64,000 nucleotides of DNA, from contig JAFQEO010000016.1 in assembly GCA_017399005.1 (NCBI GenBank), positions 17,300 to 81,299 of the forward strand. The letters run 5' to 3'. The notes under the pieces are model-generated. The model ran no database searches. It was not told where the DNA came from and saw nothing but the letters and a program-made list of their open reading frames with translations. Both the position numbers and the translations under genes were made by a program. The DNA comes from Peptococcaceae bacterium. GTDB taxonomy: Bacteria; Bacillota; Peptococcia; Peptococcales; Peptococcaceae. Shown piece by piece: positions 16,390 to 24,706 of this stretch. The first letter of the stretch is position 1. Every line of letters starts with the position of its first letter.

Positions 16390-17256
16390 ATGCTGTCAAC
16401 AACAGAAATTACAAAACGCAGCTTCCAGCTGTACAAAGAAAACTGGAAACCGATGCTTTTGTTAGGAGCGGTTGTGCTTGTACTGGCAGAGCTGACGGGC
16501 ACATCTGCGGAAGGGGATATATCTGCTTCCGTACTGGCACTTGTGCTGTCTGTGCTGGTTGCACCATTAACGCAGGGCGGTTATTATTTTTATCTGATGA
16601 ATGTATGGAGTGAAAAGCCGGCCTCTGTGCGTGATATTTTATATTTCTGCAAATCAGCAGGGATGTATGGCAAAGCGTTATGCTTTTTTATCTGCTATAT
16701 GATTGCAACATCGGTAATCATATTGTTTTCCTTTGTGCCGGTTCTGTTTGCTGCTTTTATGAATATTCCAGTTCACTCAATGCTGATAGCGTACGGTATA
16801 ACGTTATTGCTTCTGATTCCGTTTTTCTATCTTGTATTAAGACTTATGTTAGCTCCATATCTTTACGTCTGTGACCCGGAGGAGAGTGCAATTACCGTTA
16901 TTGCAAAATCCTTTGAAATGATGAAAGGGTATGTGTGGAAATACCTTCTGATTTCCCTGGCAGTGCTGTTAATTGAACTGATTTATATTCTTCCGGAATA
17001 TCTGCTGACATCAGCCGGAGTAAATGACGGAATGGTCCTTGCACTTACTTTTATTCCAAATCTTCTGGTATATCCGCTGGTTTACCTTATGACAGCCGGT
17101 TTTGCCTGCGAGGTTCTGCGCGAACATGGCATTATTGTCGATGAAAATGCGGAACTGGTGGAAGCTTGTACCGAATCCTTCGCCTGTGCGGATTCCGATG
17201 TGCAGGATGCCTTGATTGCAGAGAAAAACGACGACATTTATTACGATGAAACTTAG
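16390..17256 (+). CDS. polytopic membrane protein, DUF975-like
   Basis: The 288-residue protein begins MLSTTEITKRSFQLYKENWK, the cytosolic amphipathic lead-in seen in DUF975 and related six-helix membrane proteins. It has about six hydrophobic segments (for example MLLLGAVVLVLAEL, VIILFSFVPVLFAAF, GITLLLLIPFFYLVLRLML, YLLISLAVLLIELIYILP, LVYPLVYLMTAGFA). The conserved APYLYVCDPEESA loop in the middle resembles the PFxLADNP loop of the family. An acidic cytosolic tail of about 40 residues closes it. Function is unknown. AAAGGGGG precedes the ATG. Confidence 0.75.
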   Translation: MLSTTEITKRSFQLYKENWKPMLLLGAVVLVLAELTGTSAEGDISASVLALVLSVLVAPLTQGGYYFYLMNVWSEKPASVRDILYFCKSAGMYGKALCFFICYMIATSVIILFSFVPVLFAAFMNIPVHSMLIAYGITLLLLIPFFYLVLRLMLAPYLYVCDPEESAITVIAKSFEMMKGYVWKYLLISLAVLLIELIYILPEYLLTSAGVNDGMVLALTFIPNLLVYPLVYLMTAGFACEVLREHGIIVDENAELVEACTESFACADSDVQDALIAEKNDDIYYDET

Positions 17257-17266
17257 CAGGAAATCC

Positions 17267-17302
17267 AAACTGCCGGTCTGAAAAAAGGTCGGCAGTTTTT
17301 TA
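17267..17302 (+). terminator. Rho-independent terminator
   Basis: AAACTGCCG / CGGCAGTTT stem with TTTTTT directly after the membrane protein gene. Confidence 0.85.
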
Positions 17303-17400
17303 TTGTATCGTTTTGTTCAAAACCTCTTGTTTTCGGGTATGATTTATGATAGCGTAACAGCAAAGAGATATCGTAAAGAATCAAAAACGGTGGTGAGATT

Positions 17401-19020
17401 GTGAAAGATTTACGGGAGCAGATTGTGGCGTATGAGCCGGAGAATGATGTAGAGCAGCAGTACAAAGAGGAAATTCTGCGTCAATGGGACTGTACGGGCG
17501 ATGAGATTTTTGAGCGGCCGGATGAAGGACATTTTACGGCATCGTCGATTATTCTGAATCCGGCTATGGATAAGATGCTGATGGTGTATCACAATATTTA
17601 TCAATCGATGGGATGGACCGGGGGCCATGCGGACGGGGCACAGAATCTTCTGCAAAAGGCAATGGACGAAGCAAAAGAGGAAACGGGCATTCAGGAGGTA
17701 TATCCTCTTTGCAGCGAAATTCTGTCGCTGGATATTTTGCCGGTTCACAGTCATAAAAAGCGGGGCAGACTGGTATCAGCGCACAGGCACTATAATGTAA
17801 CCTACGGTCTCATTGCACCGGAAAAGCAGAAGCTTACAATAAAGCCGGATGAAAACAGCGAGGTTCGATGGGTATCGCTGGATGAATGGAAACCGCTCTG
17901 CAGTGAGCCGCATATGATTCCTGTCTATGAAAAAATCATTGAGCGCATGAAGCAGAAACAGCAGGAGAAAACAGGGCTTTATTCGTATCTGGCTGATGTG
18001 CTTTTGCCGTGGTTTGCCGATAATGCCCGGGATTTGCCCTGGCGTAAAGATAAAGAACCGTACCATATCTGGCTTTCGGAAATTATGCTGCAGCAGACCA
18101 GAGTGGAGGCAGTAAAAGGGTATTATCACCGGTTTTTAGAAAAACTGCCGGATATCAAAGCGCTGGCAGAGGCCCCGGAGGACGAACTTTTAAAGTTGTG
18201 GGAAGGCCTGGGCTATTATTCCCGTGTGCGCAATTTGCAGAAAGCAGCACAGGTGATTATGGAGCAGCACAACGGTGTGTTCCCGTCTGATTACGCTAAA
18301 ATCCTGGCGCTGCCTGGTATCGGTGATTACACGGCAGGGGCTGTAGCCTCTATCTGTTTTGATGCATCCACACCGGCTGTTGACGGCAATGTGCTTCGAG
18401 TTATCAGCCGCATTACCGAGGATTATCAGAATATTCTGGCTCCGGCTATGAAAAAACGTATTGCAGATAATCTTCGTCGCGTGTATCCGGGCGGTGAGAT
18501 GGCCTATACCTTTAACCAGAGTCTGATGGAACTGGGTGCCACAGTCTGTGTACCAAACGGTGCGCCCAAATGTGAAATATGCCCGATGAATGGTGTGTGT
18601 CTGGCCTGTAAAAACGGAACATGGACTGTGCTGCCTCAGAAAGAGGCAAAGAAAAAACGGCGTATTGAATATAAAACCGTGTTTGTTCTGCAATGCAATG
18701 GTAATACAGCGGTGCAGAAACGACCGGCAAACGGGCTGCTGGCATCGCTCTGGCAGTACCCGAATGTAGAGGGCACACTGGATACGCAGGCTGCGCTGAA
18801 TCAGGCGCAGGAATGGGGCGTAAAACCTGTGAGTGTGGACAAGGTACTGCCGGGCAAACATATTTTCAGCCATGTGGAGTGGCACATGACCTGTTATTAT
18901 TTGCAGTGCGAGAACCAGAGCGACTTGTTTGTATGGGCTGATGAAAATGCCATGAATACACAGATTGCGCTGCCGACTGCATTCCGGATTTTCCGGGAGT
19001 CGGAGGAAAGAAGCCAGTAA
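17401..19020 (+). CDS. mutY: Nudix hydrolase fused to A/G-specific adenine glycosylase MutY
   Basis: MutY removes adenine mispaired with 8-oxoguanine. The 539-residue chain is unusually long because residues ~1-190 form a Nudix domain (box at ~74-97: GGHADGAQNLL...DEAKEETGI; the last part is intact, but the usual Glu and Arg are Gln and Asp). Residues ~200-400 are the HhH-GPD glycosylase: LPWR, the catalytic Glu in SEIMLQQTR, LPGIGDYTAGA and Asp in VDGNVLRVISR. The 4Fe-4S Cys are ~383, 391, 394 and 400. The C-terminal MutT-like 8-oxoG reader (~410-539) ends with HIFSHVEWHM. The start is GTG 17401 after GGTGGTGAG. It is monocistronic. Confidence 0.93.
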   Translation: MKDLREQIVAYEPENDVEQQYKEEILRQWDCTGDEIFERPDEGHFTASSIILNPAMDKMLMVYHNIYQSMGWTGGHADGAQNLLQKAMDEAKEETGIQEVYPLCSEILSLDILPVHSHKKRGRLVSAHRHYNVTYGLIAPEKQKLTIKPDENSEVRWVSLDEWKPLCSEPHMIPVYEKIIERMKQKQQEKTGLYSYLADVLLPWFADNARDLPWRKDKEPYHIWLSEIMLQQTRVEAVKGYYHRFLEKLPDIKALAEAPEDELLKLWEGLGYYSRVRNLQKAAQVIMEQHNGVFPSDYAKILALPGIGDYTAGAVASICFDASTPAVDGNVLRVISRITEDYQNILAPAMKKRIADNLRRVYPGGEMAYTFNQSLMELGATVCVPNGAPKCEICPMNGVCLACKNGTWTVLPQKEAKKKRRIEYKTVFVLQCNGNTAVQKRPANGLLASLWQYPNVEGTLDTQAALNQAQEWGVKPVSVDKVLPGKHIFSHVEWHMTCYYLQCENQSDLFVWADENAMNTQIALPTAFRIFRESEERSQ

Positions 19021-19053
19021 GGAAATTAAGGCAAATACTGCATCCTGAATGAT

Positions 19054-19100
19054 AAGGCTTCTGCCTGATTGGAAAAGAATCAGGCAGAGGCCTTTTGTTT
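19054..19100 (+). terminator. terminator of the Nudix-mutY gene
   Basis: A 17-bp stem (AAGGCTTCTGCCTGATT with AATCAGGCAGAGGCCTT, one mismatch) followed by TTTTGTTT. Its last bases overlap the stop codon of the minus-strand gene. Confidence 0.85.
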
Positions 19101-19356
19101 ACGGCAGAGAATCCAGAACAGCGTCCAGAAAATGAACTGGTGAAAGCTGATGCAAAGTAAACTGCAGAGCAAGATTTTCTACAAACTCCTGATTCACAGA
19201 AATATCGTTAATCTGTGATATGGCCTGGCGAAGTCCGTTTTCGCACTGGTAAAGCGCCAGCCCGTAAGCGGTGTATGTGCCCGTATCCGGATGGGATTGT
19301 ATTGTTTTGACTGGCTGATACTGCCATTGAAAAATGGTCTGATGAGTTGCTGGCAT
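19099..19356 (-). CDS. DUF6514-like protein, 85 aa
   Basis: A small soluble protein whose middle reads TYTAYGLALYQCENGLRQ and then INDISVNQEFVENLA, ending SPVHFLDAVLDSL. The pattern of a Tyr-Gly-Ile-like strand, a DIS motif and a C-terminal 'P-x-H-x-x-D-x-x-x-D' is typical of DUF6514, a Clostridial family of unknown function. The start ATG has ATGGAGA upstream. It is convergent with the Nudix-mutY gene and shares its terminator region. Upstream to 19642 is non-coding apart from a promoter at 19410-19440. Confidence 0.72.
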   Translation of the reverse strand: MPATHQTIFQWQYQPVKTIQSHPDTGTYTAYGLALYQCENGLRQAISQINDISVNQEFVENLALQFTLHQLSPVHFLDAVLDSLP

Positions 19357-19409
19357 AGAAATATCTCCATTCTTTTTTATTTGTTTTGGTTTTATTTATT
19401 TTGATAATT

Positions 19410-19440
19410 TTGTCAGTTATCGGCTAAAGCTGTTTATAAT
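19410..19440 (+). promoter_or_regulatory. probable promoter for dus
   Basis: TTGTCA (19410-19415), 19-nt spacer (rather long), TATAAT (19435-19440), implying a leader of about 195 nt. Confidence 0.45.
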
Positions 19441-19642
19441 CTGTATGAATTGCCGGTATCTTTATCCTAACGGCGAAACAGGGATTTCAGCAAGGACTGC
19501 CGATTCCTTTCTGCAGACAGATGAATAGAGCAAAGCGGAGAATTTTGCAGAAAAAGGCGGAGCTATGGCATTTGCACCGCATTTCTGTTATAATAAAATT
19601 TATTGTGTTTCTGAAAATCTGACACATTGCAAGGAGTCGTTT

Positions 19643-20563
19643 ATGAAATTTTATTTAGCGCCCATGGAGGGCGTAACCGGATATATTTATCGCAATGCGT
19701 ATCAGAAATATTTTCATAATATTGACTGTTACTATACACCGTTTCTGGCGCCTAACAAAAATCACGGGTTCAGCTCCAGAGAAAAAAATGATATAAAGCC
19801 TGAGCACAATGCTGGAATGCGGGTGGTGCCGCAGGTGCTGACCAGTCAGGCCGAATATTTTATTCGTACCGCAAAAGACCTGGAACAGCTGGGTTATGAC
19901 GAGGTCAATCTGAATCTGGGATGCCCGTCGGCCACGGTGGTAACCAAGCGGAAAGGGGCAGGGCTGTTAGCGGATACAGCTTATCTGGAGCATTTTCTGG
20001 AGGATATTTTCAATCAGGTGAGCATCGATATTTCTCTAAAAACACGAATTGGTATGAAATCGGCGGAGGAACTGGATGACCTGCTTGATTTATACAATCA
20101 GTTTCCGGTAAAAGAGCTGATTATTCATCCCCGTGTACGGGAGGATTTTTATAACAATACACCGGACTGGAACGCATTTGGCAAAGCGACAGAGCAGAGC
20201 CGTCACAAACTGTGCTATAACGGGGATTTATTTACCGTGAGCGATTATCAGCGTTTTTGTGAAACCTTTCCGCAGATAGATGCGGTGATGCTGGGGCGCG
20301 GTATTCTGCGCAATCCGGGTATTGTAAATGAGATGCAGGGCGGGGCTCCGGCAGATAAAAAAACGCTGAAGCTGTTCCACGATGAACTGCTGGGAAATTA
20401 TCAGGCGGCGTTTTCCGGCGACCGTCCGGTTATATTCAAAATGAAAGAGCTGTGGGTGCATATGCTGCCCCTTCTGGACCCGGAGCAGAACTATGCAAAA
20501 AAAATCCGTAAGGTAGAAAAAATCAGCGAGTATCGGAATATTGTAACACCGCTGTTTGAATAA
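19643..20563 (+). CDS. tRNA-dihydrouridine synthase family protein
   Basis: FMN enzyme that reduces uridine to dihydrouridine in the tRNA D-loop. The 306-residue TIM barrel shows MKFYLAPMEGVTG at the start (FMN phosphate side), VNLNLGCPSATVVTKRKGAGLL with the catalytic Cys, IHPRVR, LCYNGDL and VMLGRGILRNPG, all conserved Dus positions. ATG 19643 is preceded by AAGGAG and begins the barrel; a start at 19565 is not supported. It is short for DusB and closest to the compact Firmicute Dus proteins; which tRNA position it modifies is not clear. Confidence 0.92.
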   Translation: MKFYLAPMEGVTGYIYRNAYQKYFHNIDCYYTPFLAPNKNHGFSSREKNDIKPEHNAGMRVVPQVLTSQAEYFIRTAKDLEQLGYDEVNLNLGCPSATVVTKRKGAGLLADTAYLEHFLEDIFNQVSIDISLKTRIGMKSAEELDDLLDLYNQFPVKELIIHPRVREDFYNNTPDWNAFGKATEQSRHKLCYNGDLFTVSDYQRFCETFPQIDAVMLGRGILRNPGIVNEMQGGAPADKKTLKLFHDELLGNYQAAFSGDRPVIFKMKELWVHMLPLLDPEQNYAKKIRKVEKISEYRNIVTPLFE

Positions 20564-20625
20564 AAATTAATTACTGAAAACAGTCGATTTTTTGCATGAA
20601 AATGGAAAAAAATAGCCTTGAATTG

Positions 20626-20654
20626 TTGACAAAACAGTGCTGTTTCACTAAAAT
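20626..20654 (+). promoter_or_regulatory. hisS-aspS promoter
   Basis: Consensus TTGACA (20626-20631), 17 nt, TAAAAT (20649-20654). The leader is only about 30 nt, too short for a T-box. Confidence 0.75.
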
Positions 20655-20691
20655 TAATAAGATAGGACTGTAAACCGAAAGGATTGAGAAT

Positions 20692-21957
20692 ATGCTGACC
20701 ACAAGACCAACGGGGACTAACGATTTTCTCCCTGGTGAAAGTGAAAAATGGCAATATATCGAGCAGTTGTGCCGTCAGGTTTGTGCTGAATACGGCTATA
20801 AGGAAATCCGGCTGCCGATTTTTGAACATACAGAAGTATATCTGCGCAGTGTGGGCGAAACCAGTGATATCGTAGAAAAAGAAATGTACTCTTTTGAAGA
20901 TAAAGGCTTCCGTCACATGACTCTGCGTCCGGAAGGCACTGCAGGCACTGTACGTGCATTCCTGGAAAATAAATTATATGCGGACCCGCAGCCAACCAAG
21001 CTGTACTACATGGGGCCGATGTTCCGTTACGATAAACCGCAGGCGGGTCGTTACCGTCAGTTCAACCAGTTTGGCATTGAAGTGTTCGGTGCTGACCATG
21101 CAGCTATCGATGCGGAAGTTATTACACTGGCTGTTGAAATTTTTAGACGCCTGGGCTTAACTGGCCTGAGTGTAAAAATTAATACCGTAGGCTGTGCCGA
21201 CTGCCGTCCAAAACATATGGAAGAGCTGAAAACCTACTTCCGTCAGTATGAGGACAAACTGTGCGCTACATGCCGCGACCGTCTGGAACGCAACCCTCTG
21301 CGTATTCTGGACTGCAAGGAAGACGGCTGCAAAGAGGTATGCAAAGGTGCTCCAACCACCATCGAGGCAGCATGCGACAATTGCAGCAGTCATTTTAACA
21401 AGCTGTTAGAATATCTGGATGCTGTAGGCATCAGCTATGAAATTGATACCAATCTGGTACGCGGGCTGGATTATTATGTTCGCACCGCTTTTGAAGTTGT
21501 AATCAACAGCGTGGGCTCTGCACAGAATGCACTGTGCGGCGGCGGCCGTTACAACGGCATGGTGGAACAGTTCGGCGGCGATGACATGCCTGGTATCGGT
21601 TATGCGATGGGTATGGAGCGTCTGCTGCTCACATTAAAAGAGCAGGGCATTGAACTGCCTGTAAGCAAGCATCCGGATGTATATATTGCTCCGCTGGGCG
21701 AAGCGGCGCAGAAAGAAGCCTTTGTGCTGACACAGGCTCTGCGCGGCAAAGGCATCTACACCGAAAAAGATTATCTGGGCAAAAGCCTGAAAGCACAGAT
21801 GAAAGCGGCTGACCGCTTCCAGGTGGCATACACCGTTATTATTGGTGACAGCGAGCTGGAAAAAGGTGTGGCGGTTGTTCGTGAAATGGCTACCGGTGAA
21901 CAGCATGAAGTGGAGTTATCCCGATTAGTAGAGGATTTGGAAGGGAGATTAAAATAA
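20692..21957 (+). CDS. hisS: histidyl-tRNA synthetase
   Basis: Class II synthetase charging tRNA-His. The 421-residue product has normal length. Motif 1 (FEHTEVYLRSVGETSDIVEKEMY), motif 2 (TLRPEGTAGTVRAFLE and YYMGPMFRYDKPQAGRYRQFNQ), the histidine-binding LVRGLDYYVRTAFEV, motif 3 (GIGYAMGMERLLL) and the C-terminal anticodon-binding domain are all present. A Cys-rich insert between ~178 and 230 (CADC, CATC, CDNC) may bind zinc, as in some Clostridial enzymes. aspS starts on the base after its stop codon, forming the common hisS-aspS operon. Confidence 0.97.
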   Translation: MLTTRPTGTNDFLPGESEKWQYIEQLCRQVCAEYGYKEIRLPIFEHTEVYLRSVGETSDIVEKEMYSFEDKGFRHMTLRPEGTAGTVRAFLENKLYADPQPTKLYYMGPMFRYDKPQAGRYRQFNQFGIEVFGADHAAIDAEVITLAVEIFRRLGLTGLSVKINTVGCADCRPKHMEELKTYFRQYEDKLCATCRDRLERNPLRILDCKEDGCKEVCKGAPTTIEAACDNCSSHFNKLLEYLDAVGISYEIDTNLVRGLDYYVRTAFEVVINSVGSAQNALCGGGRYNGMVEQFGGDDMPGIGYAMGMERLLLTLKEQGIELPVSKHPDVYIAPLGEAAQKEAFVLTQALRGKGIYTEKDYLGKSLKAQMKAADRFQVAYTVIIGDSELEKGVAVVREMATGEQHEVELSRLVEDLEGRLK

Positions 21958-23745
21958 ATGTTAAAACGTACACACAATTGTAACGACCTGCGTAAAGAAC
22001 ATGTAGGTCAGGAAGTTATTCTGACAGGCTGGGCTCAGAAACGCAGAGACCACGGCGGCGTTATTTTTATCGACCTGCGTGACCGTTCCGGTATCGCACA
22101 GGTAACCGCAAGCCCTGAAACCTGCAGCGAAGAAGTATTCAAAGCTGCAGACTCCGTAAGAAGCGAATATGTACTGGCTGTAAAAGGTACTGTTCGTCTG
22201 CGTCCTGAAGGTATGACCAACGAAAAACTGGCTACCGGTGATATCGATGTGGTAGCTACCGAATTAGTAATTCTGAACAAAGCCAAAACACCTCCATTCT
22301 ATCTGACTGATGATGTAGACGTAGATGAAAACATCCGTCTGAAATACCGTTATTTAGACCTGCGTCGTCCTGTAATGAAAAACAACATTATGCTGCGCCA
22401 CAGAGTGGTAAAAGCAATGCGTGACTACATGGACGAACAGGGTTTCCTGGAAATCGAAACACCAATCCTGCAGAAAAGTACACCGGAAGGTGCTCGTGAC
22501 TACTTAGTGCCAAGCCGTGTGCATGAAGGCGAATTCTTTGCGCTGCCTCAGTCTCCTCAGCAGTTCAAACAGCTGCTGATGGTAGCCGGTATGGAAAAAT
22601 ATTTCCAGATTGCCCGCTGCTTCCGTGATGAAGACCTGCGTGCAGACCGTCAGCCTGAATTTACTCAGCTGGACATGGAATTATCCTTCGTTGATGAAGA
22701 CGATATCATGACCCTGAACGAAGGCTTAATCAAACACATCTTCAAAGTGGCATTAGACCGTGACATTCCAACACCATTCCGCAGAATGACCTGGGATGAA
22801 GCAATGAACAAATACGGTTCCGATAAACCGGATCTGCGCTTTGGTCTGGAAATGGTAGACCTGTGCGATATCGCAAAAGGCTGCGGTTTCAAAGTATTTG
22901 ACCAGGCTGTAGCAAACGGTGGCGTTGTAAAAGCAATCAATGCAAAAGGCGGCGTACACAAACTGTCCCGTCGTGATATCGATGCTCTGACCAAATATGT
23001 ATCCATCTACGGTGCAAAAGGTCTGGCATACTTCAGCATCAGCGATGAAAATGAAGTAAAATCTCCTCTGCTGAAATTCTTAAGCGAAGACGAAGTAAAA
23101 GCAATCTTCGACCGTGTTGGTGCAGAACCAGGCGACATCATCTTCTGTGTAGCTGACACCTTCAAAACCACCTGCGATGCTCTGGGCCATCTGCGTCTGG
23201 AACTGGGCAGACGTTTCGGATTAATTGACGAAGACGAACTGAGCTTCCTGTGGGTAACCGAATTCCCGCTGTTAGAATGGGATGACGAAACCGAACGTTA
23301 CTATGCAATGCACCATCCATTCACCTGCCCAATGATGGAAGACGTTCCTTTAATGGAAACCGACCCTGGCAAAGTAAGAGCACGTGCATACGATATGGTA
23401 TTAAACGGTGTGGAAGTTGGCGGCGGTTCTATCCGTATTCATGAAGCAGAGCTGCAGGAAAAAATGTTCAAACTGCTGAACATGGCTCCAGAAGAATACA
23501 ACGACCAGTTCAGTGGCCTGCTGAATGCGTTCCAGTACGGTGCTCCTCCACACGGCGGTTTAGCATTCGGTGTTGACCGTCTGTTAATGCTGATGGCAAA
23601 ACGCGACACCATCCGTGATGTAATTCCATTCCCTAAAACACAGAGTGCAATGGATGTTATGATGGAAGCTCCATCTCCAGTAGCCGATGCACAGCTGCGT
23701 GAACTGCACATCAAACTGGATGTAAAAGAAAAAGAAGAAAAATAA
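21958..23745 (+). CDS. aspS: aspartyl-tRNA synthetase, bacterial type
   Basis: Class IIb synthetase charging tRNA-Asp (and possibly tRNA-Asn if the organism uses the transamidation route). The 595-residue product contains the N-terminal OB-fold (GWAQKRRDHGGVIFIDLRDRSG), motif 1 (FLEIETPIL), QSPQQFKQLLM, motif 2 (FQIARCFRDEDLRADRQPEF), the ~120-residue bacterial GAD insertion and motif 3 (GLAFGVDRLLMLM). The C terminus is a Lys/Glu tail. Codon use is strongly biased to preferred codons, as expected of a highly expressed gene. Confidence 0.97.
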   Translation: MLKRTHNCNDLRKEHVGQEVILTGWAQKRRDHGGVIFIDLRDRSGIAQVTASPETCSEEVFKAADSVRSEYVLAVKGTVRLRPEGMTNEKLATGDIDVVATELVILNKAKTPPFYLTDDVDVDENIRLKYRYLDLRRPVMKNNIMLRHRVVKAMRDYMDEQGFLEIETPILQKSTPEGARDYLVPSRVHEGEFFALPQSPQQFKQLLMVAGMEKYFQIARCFRDEDLRADRQPEFTQLDMELSFVDEDDIMTLNEGLIKHIFKVALDRDIPTPFRRMTWDEAMNKYGSDKPDLRFGLEMVDLCDIAKGCGFKVFDQAVANGGVVKAINAKGGVHKLSRRDIDALTKYVSIYGAKGLAYFSISDENEVKSPLLKFLSEDEVKAIFDRVGAEPGDIIFCVADTFKTTCDALGHLRLELGRRFGLIDEDELSFLWVTEFPLLEWDDETERYYAMHHPFTCPMMEDVPLMETDPGKVRARAYDMVLNGVEVGGGSIRIHEAELQEKMFKLLNMAPEEYNDQFSGLLNAFQYGAPPHGGLAFGVDRLLMLMAKRDTIRDVIPFPKTQSAMDVMMEAPSPVADAQLRELHIKLDVKEKEEK

Positions 23746-23755
23746 GCAATCTCCA

Positions 23756-23798
23756 ATCCACTCTTATCCGTACTACGAGATAAGAGTGGATTTTTTTT
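23756..23798 (+). terminator. terminator of hisS-aspS
   Basis: ATCCACTCTTATC / GATAAGAGTGGAT 13-bp stem followed by a run of eight T. Confidence 0.9.
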
Positions 23799-23838
23799 AC
23801 CCTATACGGTATAATAAATTTAATAGGAGGTGTTTTGT

Positions 23839-24351
23839 ATGAACGCTGCAGAAAAACTAAATGTAACACTGGAAGAATTTATGCAGATGCCGAAAGATGA
23901 ACACCAGAAATATGAACTGATTGACGGCATTGTTTATATGGCGCCAAGCCCATCGCGTGAACATCAAATAATTGCTTATGAATTAACTGGCCAGATGTAC
24001 CATGTTTTAAAACAGCTGGGCTGCACAGCCGCTGGGGAATTAGATATTAGCTGGGACGGGAATGTGTTAAGACCGGATTTAGTGGTATTCTGCAATCGTG
24101 ATGATGAAATTCCGGAAATTGTTTTTGAAATATTAAGCCCGTCCACACGCCATCGGGATTTGGGTATCAAACTTGTGAAATACCAGCAGATGGGTGTAAA
24201 AGAATACTGGATTATCGACCCAAAAGCCAGAACTATCACCGTGCATGATTTTGTGAACGAGCATGCAGAAACCTATATTATTGGAGAAACCGCCCGTTCG
24301 TTTATCCGCCCTGAACTGGAATTTGAAGTAACAGGGATTTTTGGAGAATAG
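23839..24351 (+). CDS. Uma2 family PD-(D/E)XK nuclease-like protein
   Basis: Uma2/DUF820 family, an expanded group of restriction-endonuclease-fold proteins of uncertain role, often found in many copies in genomes. The 170-residue chain shows YELIDGIVYMAPSPS, the catalytic Asp in LRPDLVVFC, then EIVFEILSPSTRHRD, and the K...Y...GVKEYWIIDP stretch. All PD-(D/E)XK positions look intact. ATG 23839 has TAGGAGG 8 nt before it. A TATAAT box lies just upstream at about 23810. It is a single-gene unit. Confidence 0.9.
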   Translation: MNAAEKLNVTLEEFMQMPKDEHQKYELIDGIVYMAPSPSREHQIIAYELTGQMYHVLKQLGCTAAGELDISWDGNVLRPDLVVFCNRDDEIPEIVFEILSPSTRHRDLGIKLVKYQQMGVKEYWIIDPKARTITVHDFVNEHAETYIIGETARSFIRPELEFEVTGIFGE

Positions 24352-24365
24352 CATATTGATTTTTC

Positions 24366-24394
24366 AGCAGTCGAATTTTTCGGCTGCTTTTTTA
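24366..24394 (+). terminator. Rho-independent terminator
   Basis: AGCAGTCGAA / TTCGGCTGCT stem with a T tract after the Uma2 gene. Confidence 0.8.
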
Positions 24395-24406
24395 TTTGTT
24401 TCGGAC

Positions 24407-24445
24407 TTGACTGATATGTTGCATTGTAGTATGATTAATCATACT
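24407..24445 (+). promoter_or_regulatory. promoter with perfect 18-bp palindromic operator
   Basis: TTGACT (24407-24412), 17 nt, TATGAT (24430-24435). AGTATGATTAATCATACT (24428-24445) is a perfect palindrome covering the -10 box, so a dimeric repressor bound here should block the abrB-glycosyltransferase operon. Autoregulation by the AbrB-like product is possible. Confidence 0.75.
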
Positions 24446-24480
24446 TATTGTACCGGTTATACTTTGTGGGAGGTAAAAAT

Positions 24481-24690
24481 ATGAAAGTTCAGGATGGCAA
24501 ATTTGCATGGATGGTCAAAATAGGTGAGAAAGGTCAGTTTGTGATTCCAAAAGAAGCGAGAGATATGTTTGACCTTCAACCGGGAGAGGAGATTCTGGTA
24601 CTTGGGGATGAAAAGCGGGGGATAGCCATTCTTTCAAAAGAGATGCAGAAAGAATACATTGCACGCATTTTTTCGGAAATCGAGGACTGA
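24481..24690 (+). CDS. AbrB/SpoVT-type DNA-binding regulator, 69 aa
   Basis: A swapped-hairpin AbrB domain occupies most of the 69 residues: WMVKIGEKGQFVIPKEARDMF followed by LQPGEEILVLGDEKRGIAIL. These proteins bind DNA as dimers or tetramers and control stationary-phase genes or act as antitoxins. No toxin gene is adjacent; a glycosyltransferase follows after 16 nt, so it is likely a local regulator. GGGAGG precedes ATG 24481. The operator palindrome at 24428 is its plausible target. Confidence 0.88.
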   Translation: MKVQDGKFAWMVKIGEKGQFVIPKEARDMFDLQPGEEILVLGDEKRGIAILSKEMQKEYIARIFSEIED

Positions 24691-24706
24691 AAGCAGGTGA
24701 AATAAC

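Noticed and set aside
20632..20691. T-box or histidine leader before hisS
   Set aside because: The leader after the consensus promoter is about 30 nt, with no specifier loop, T-box sequence or terminator.
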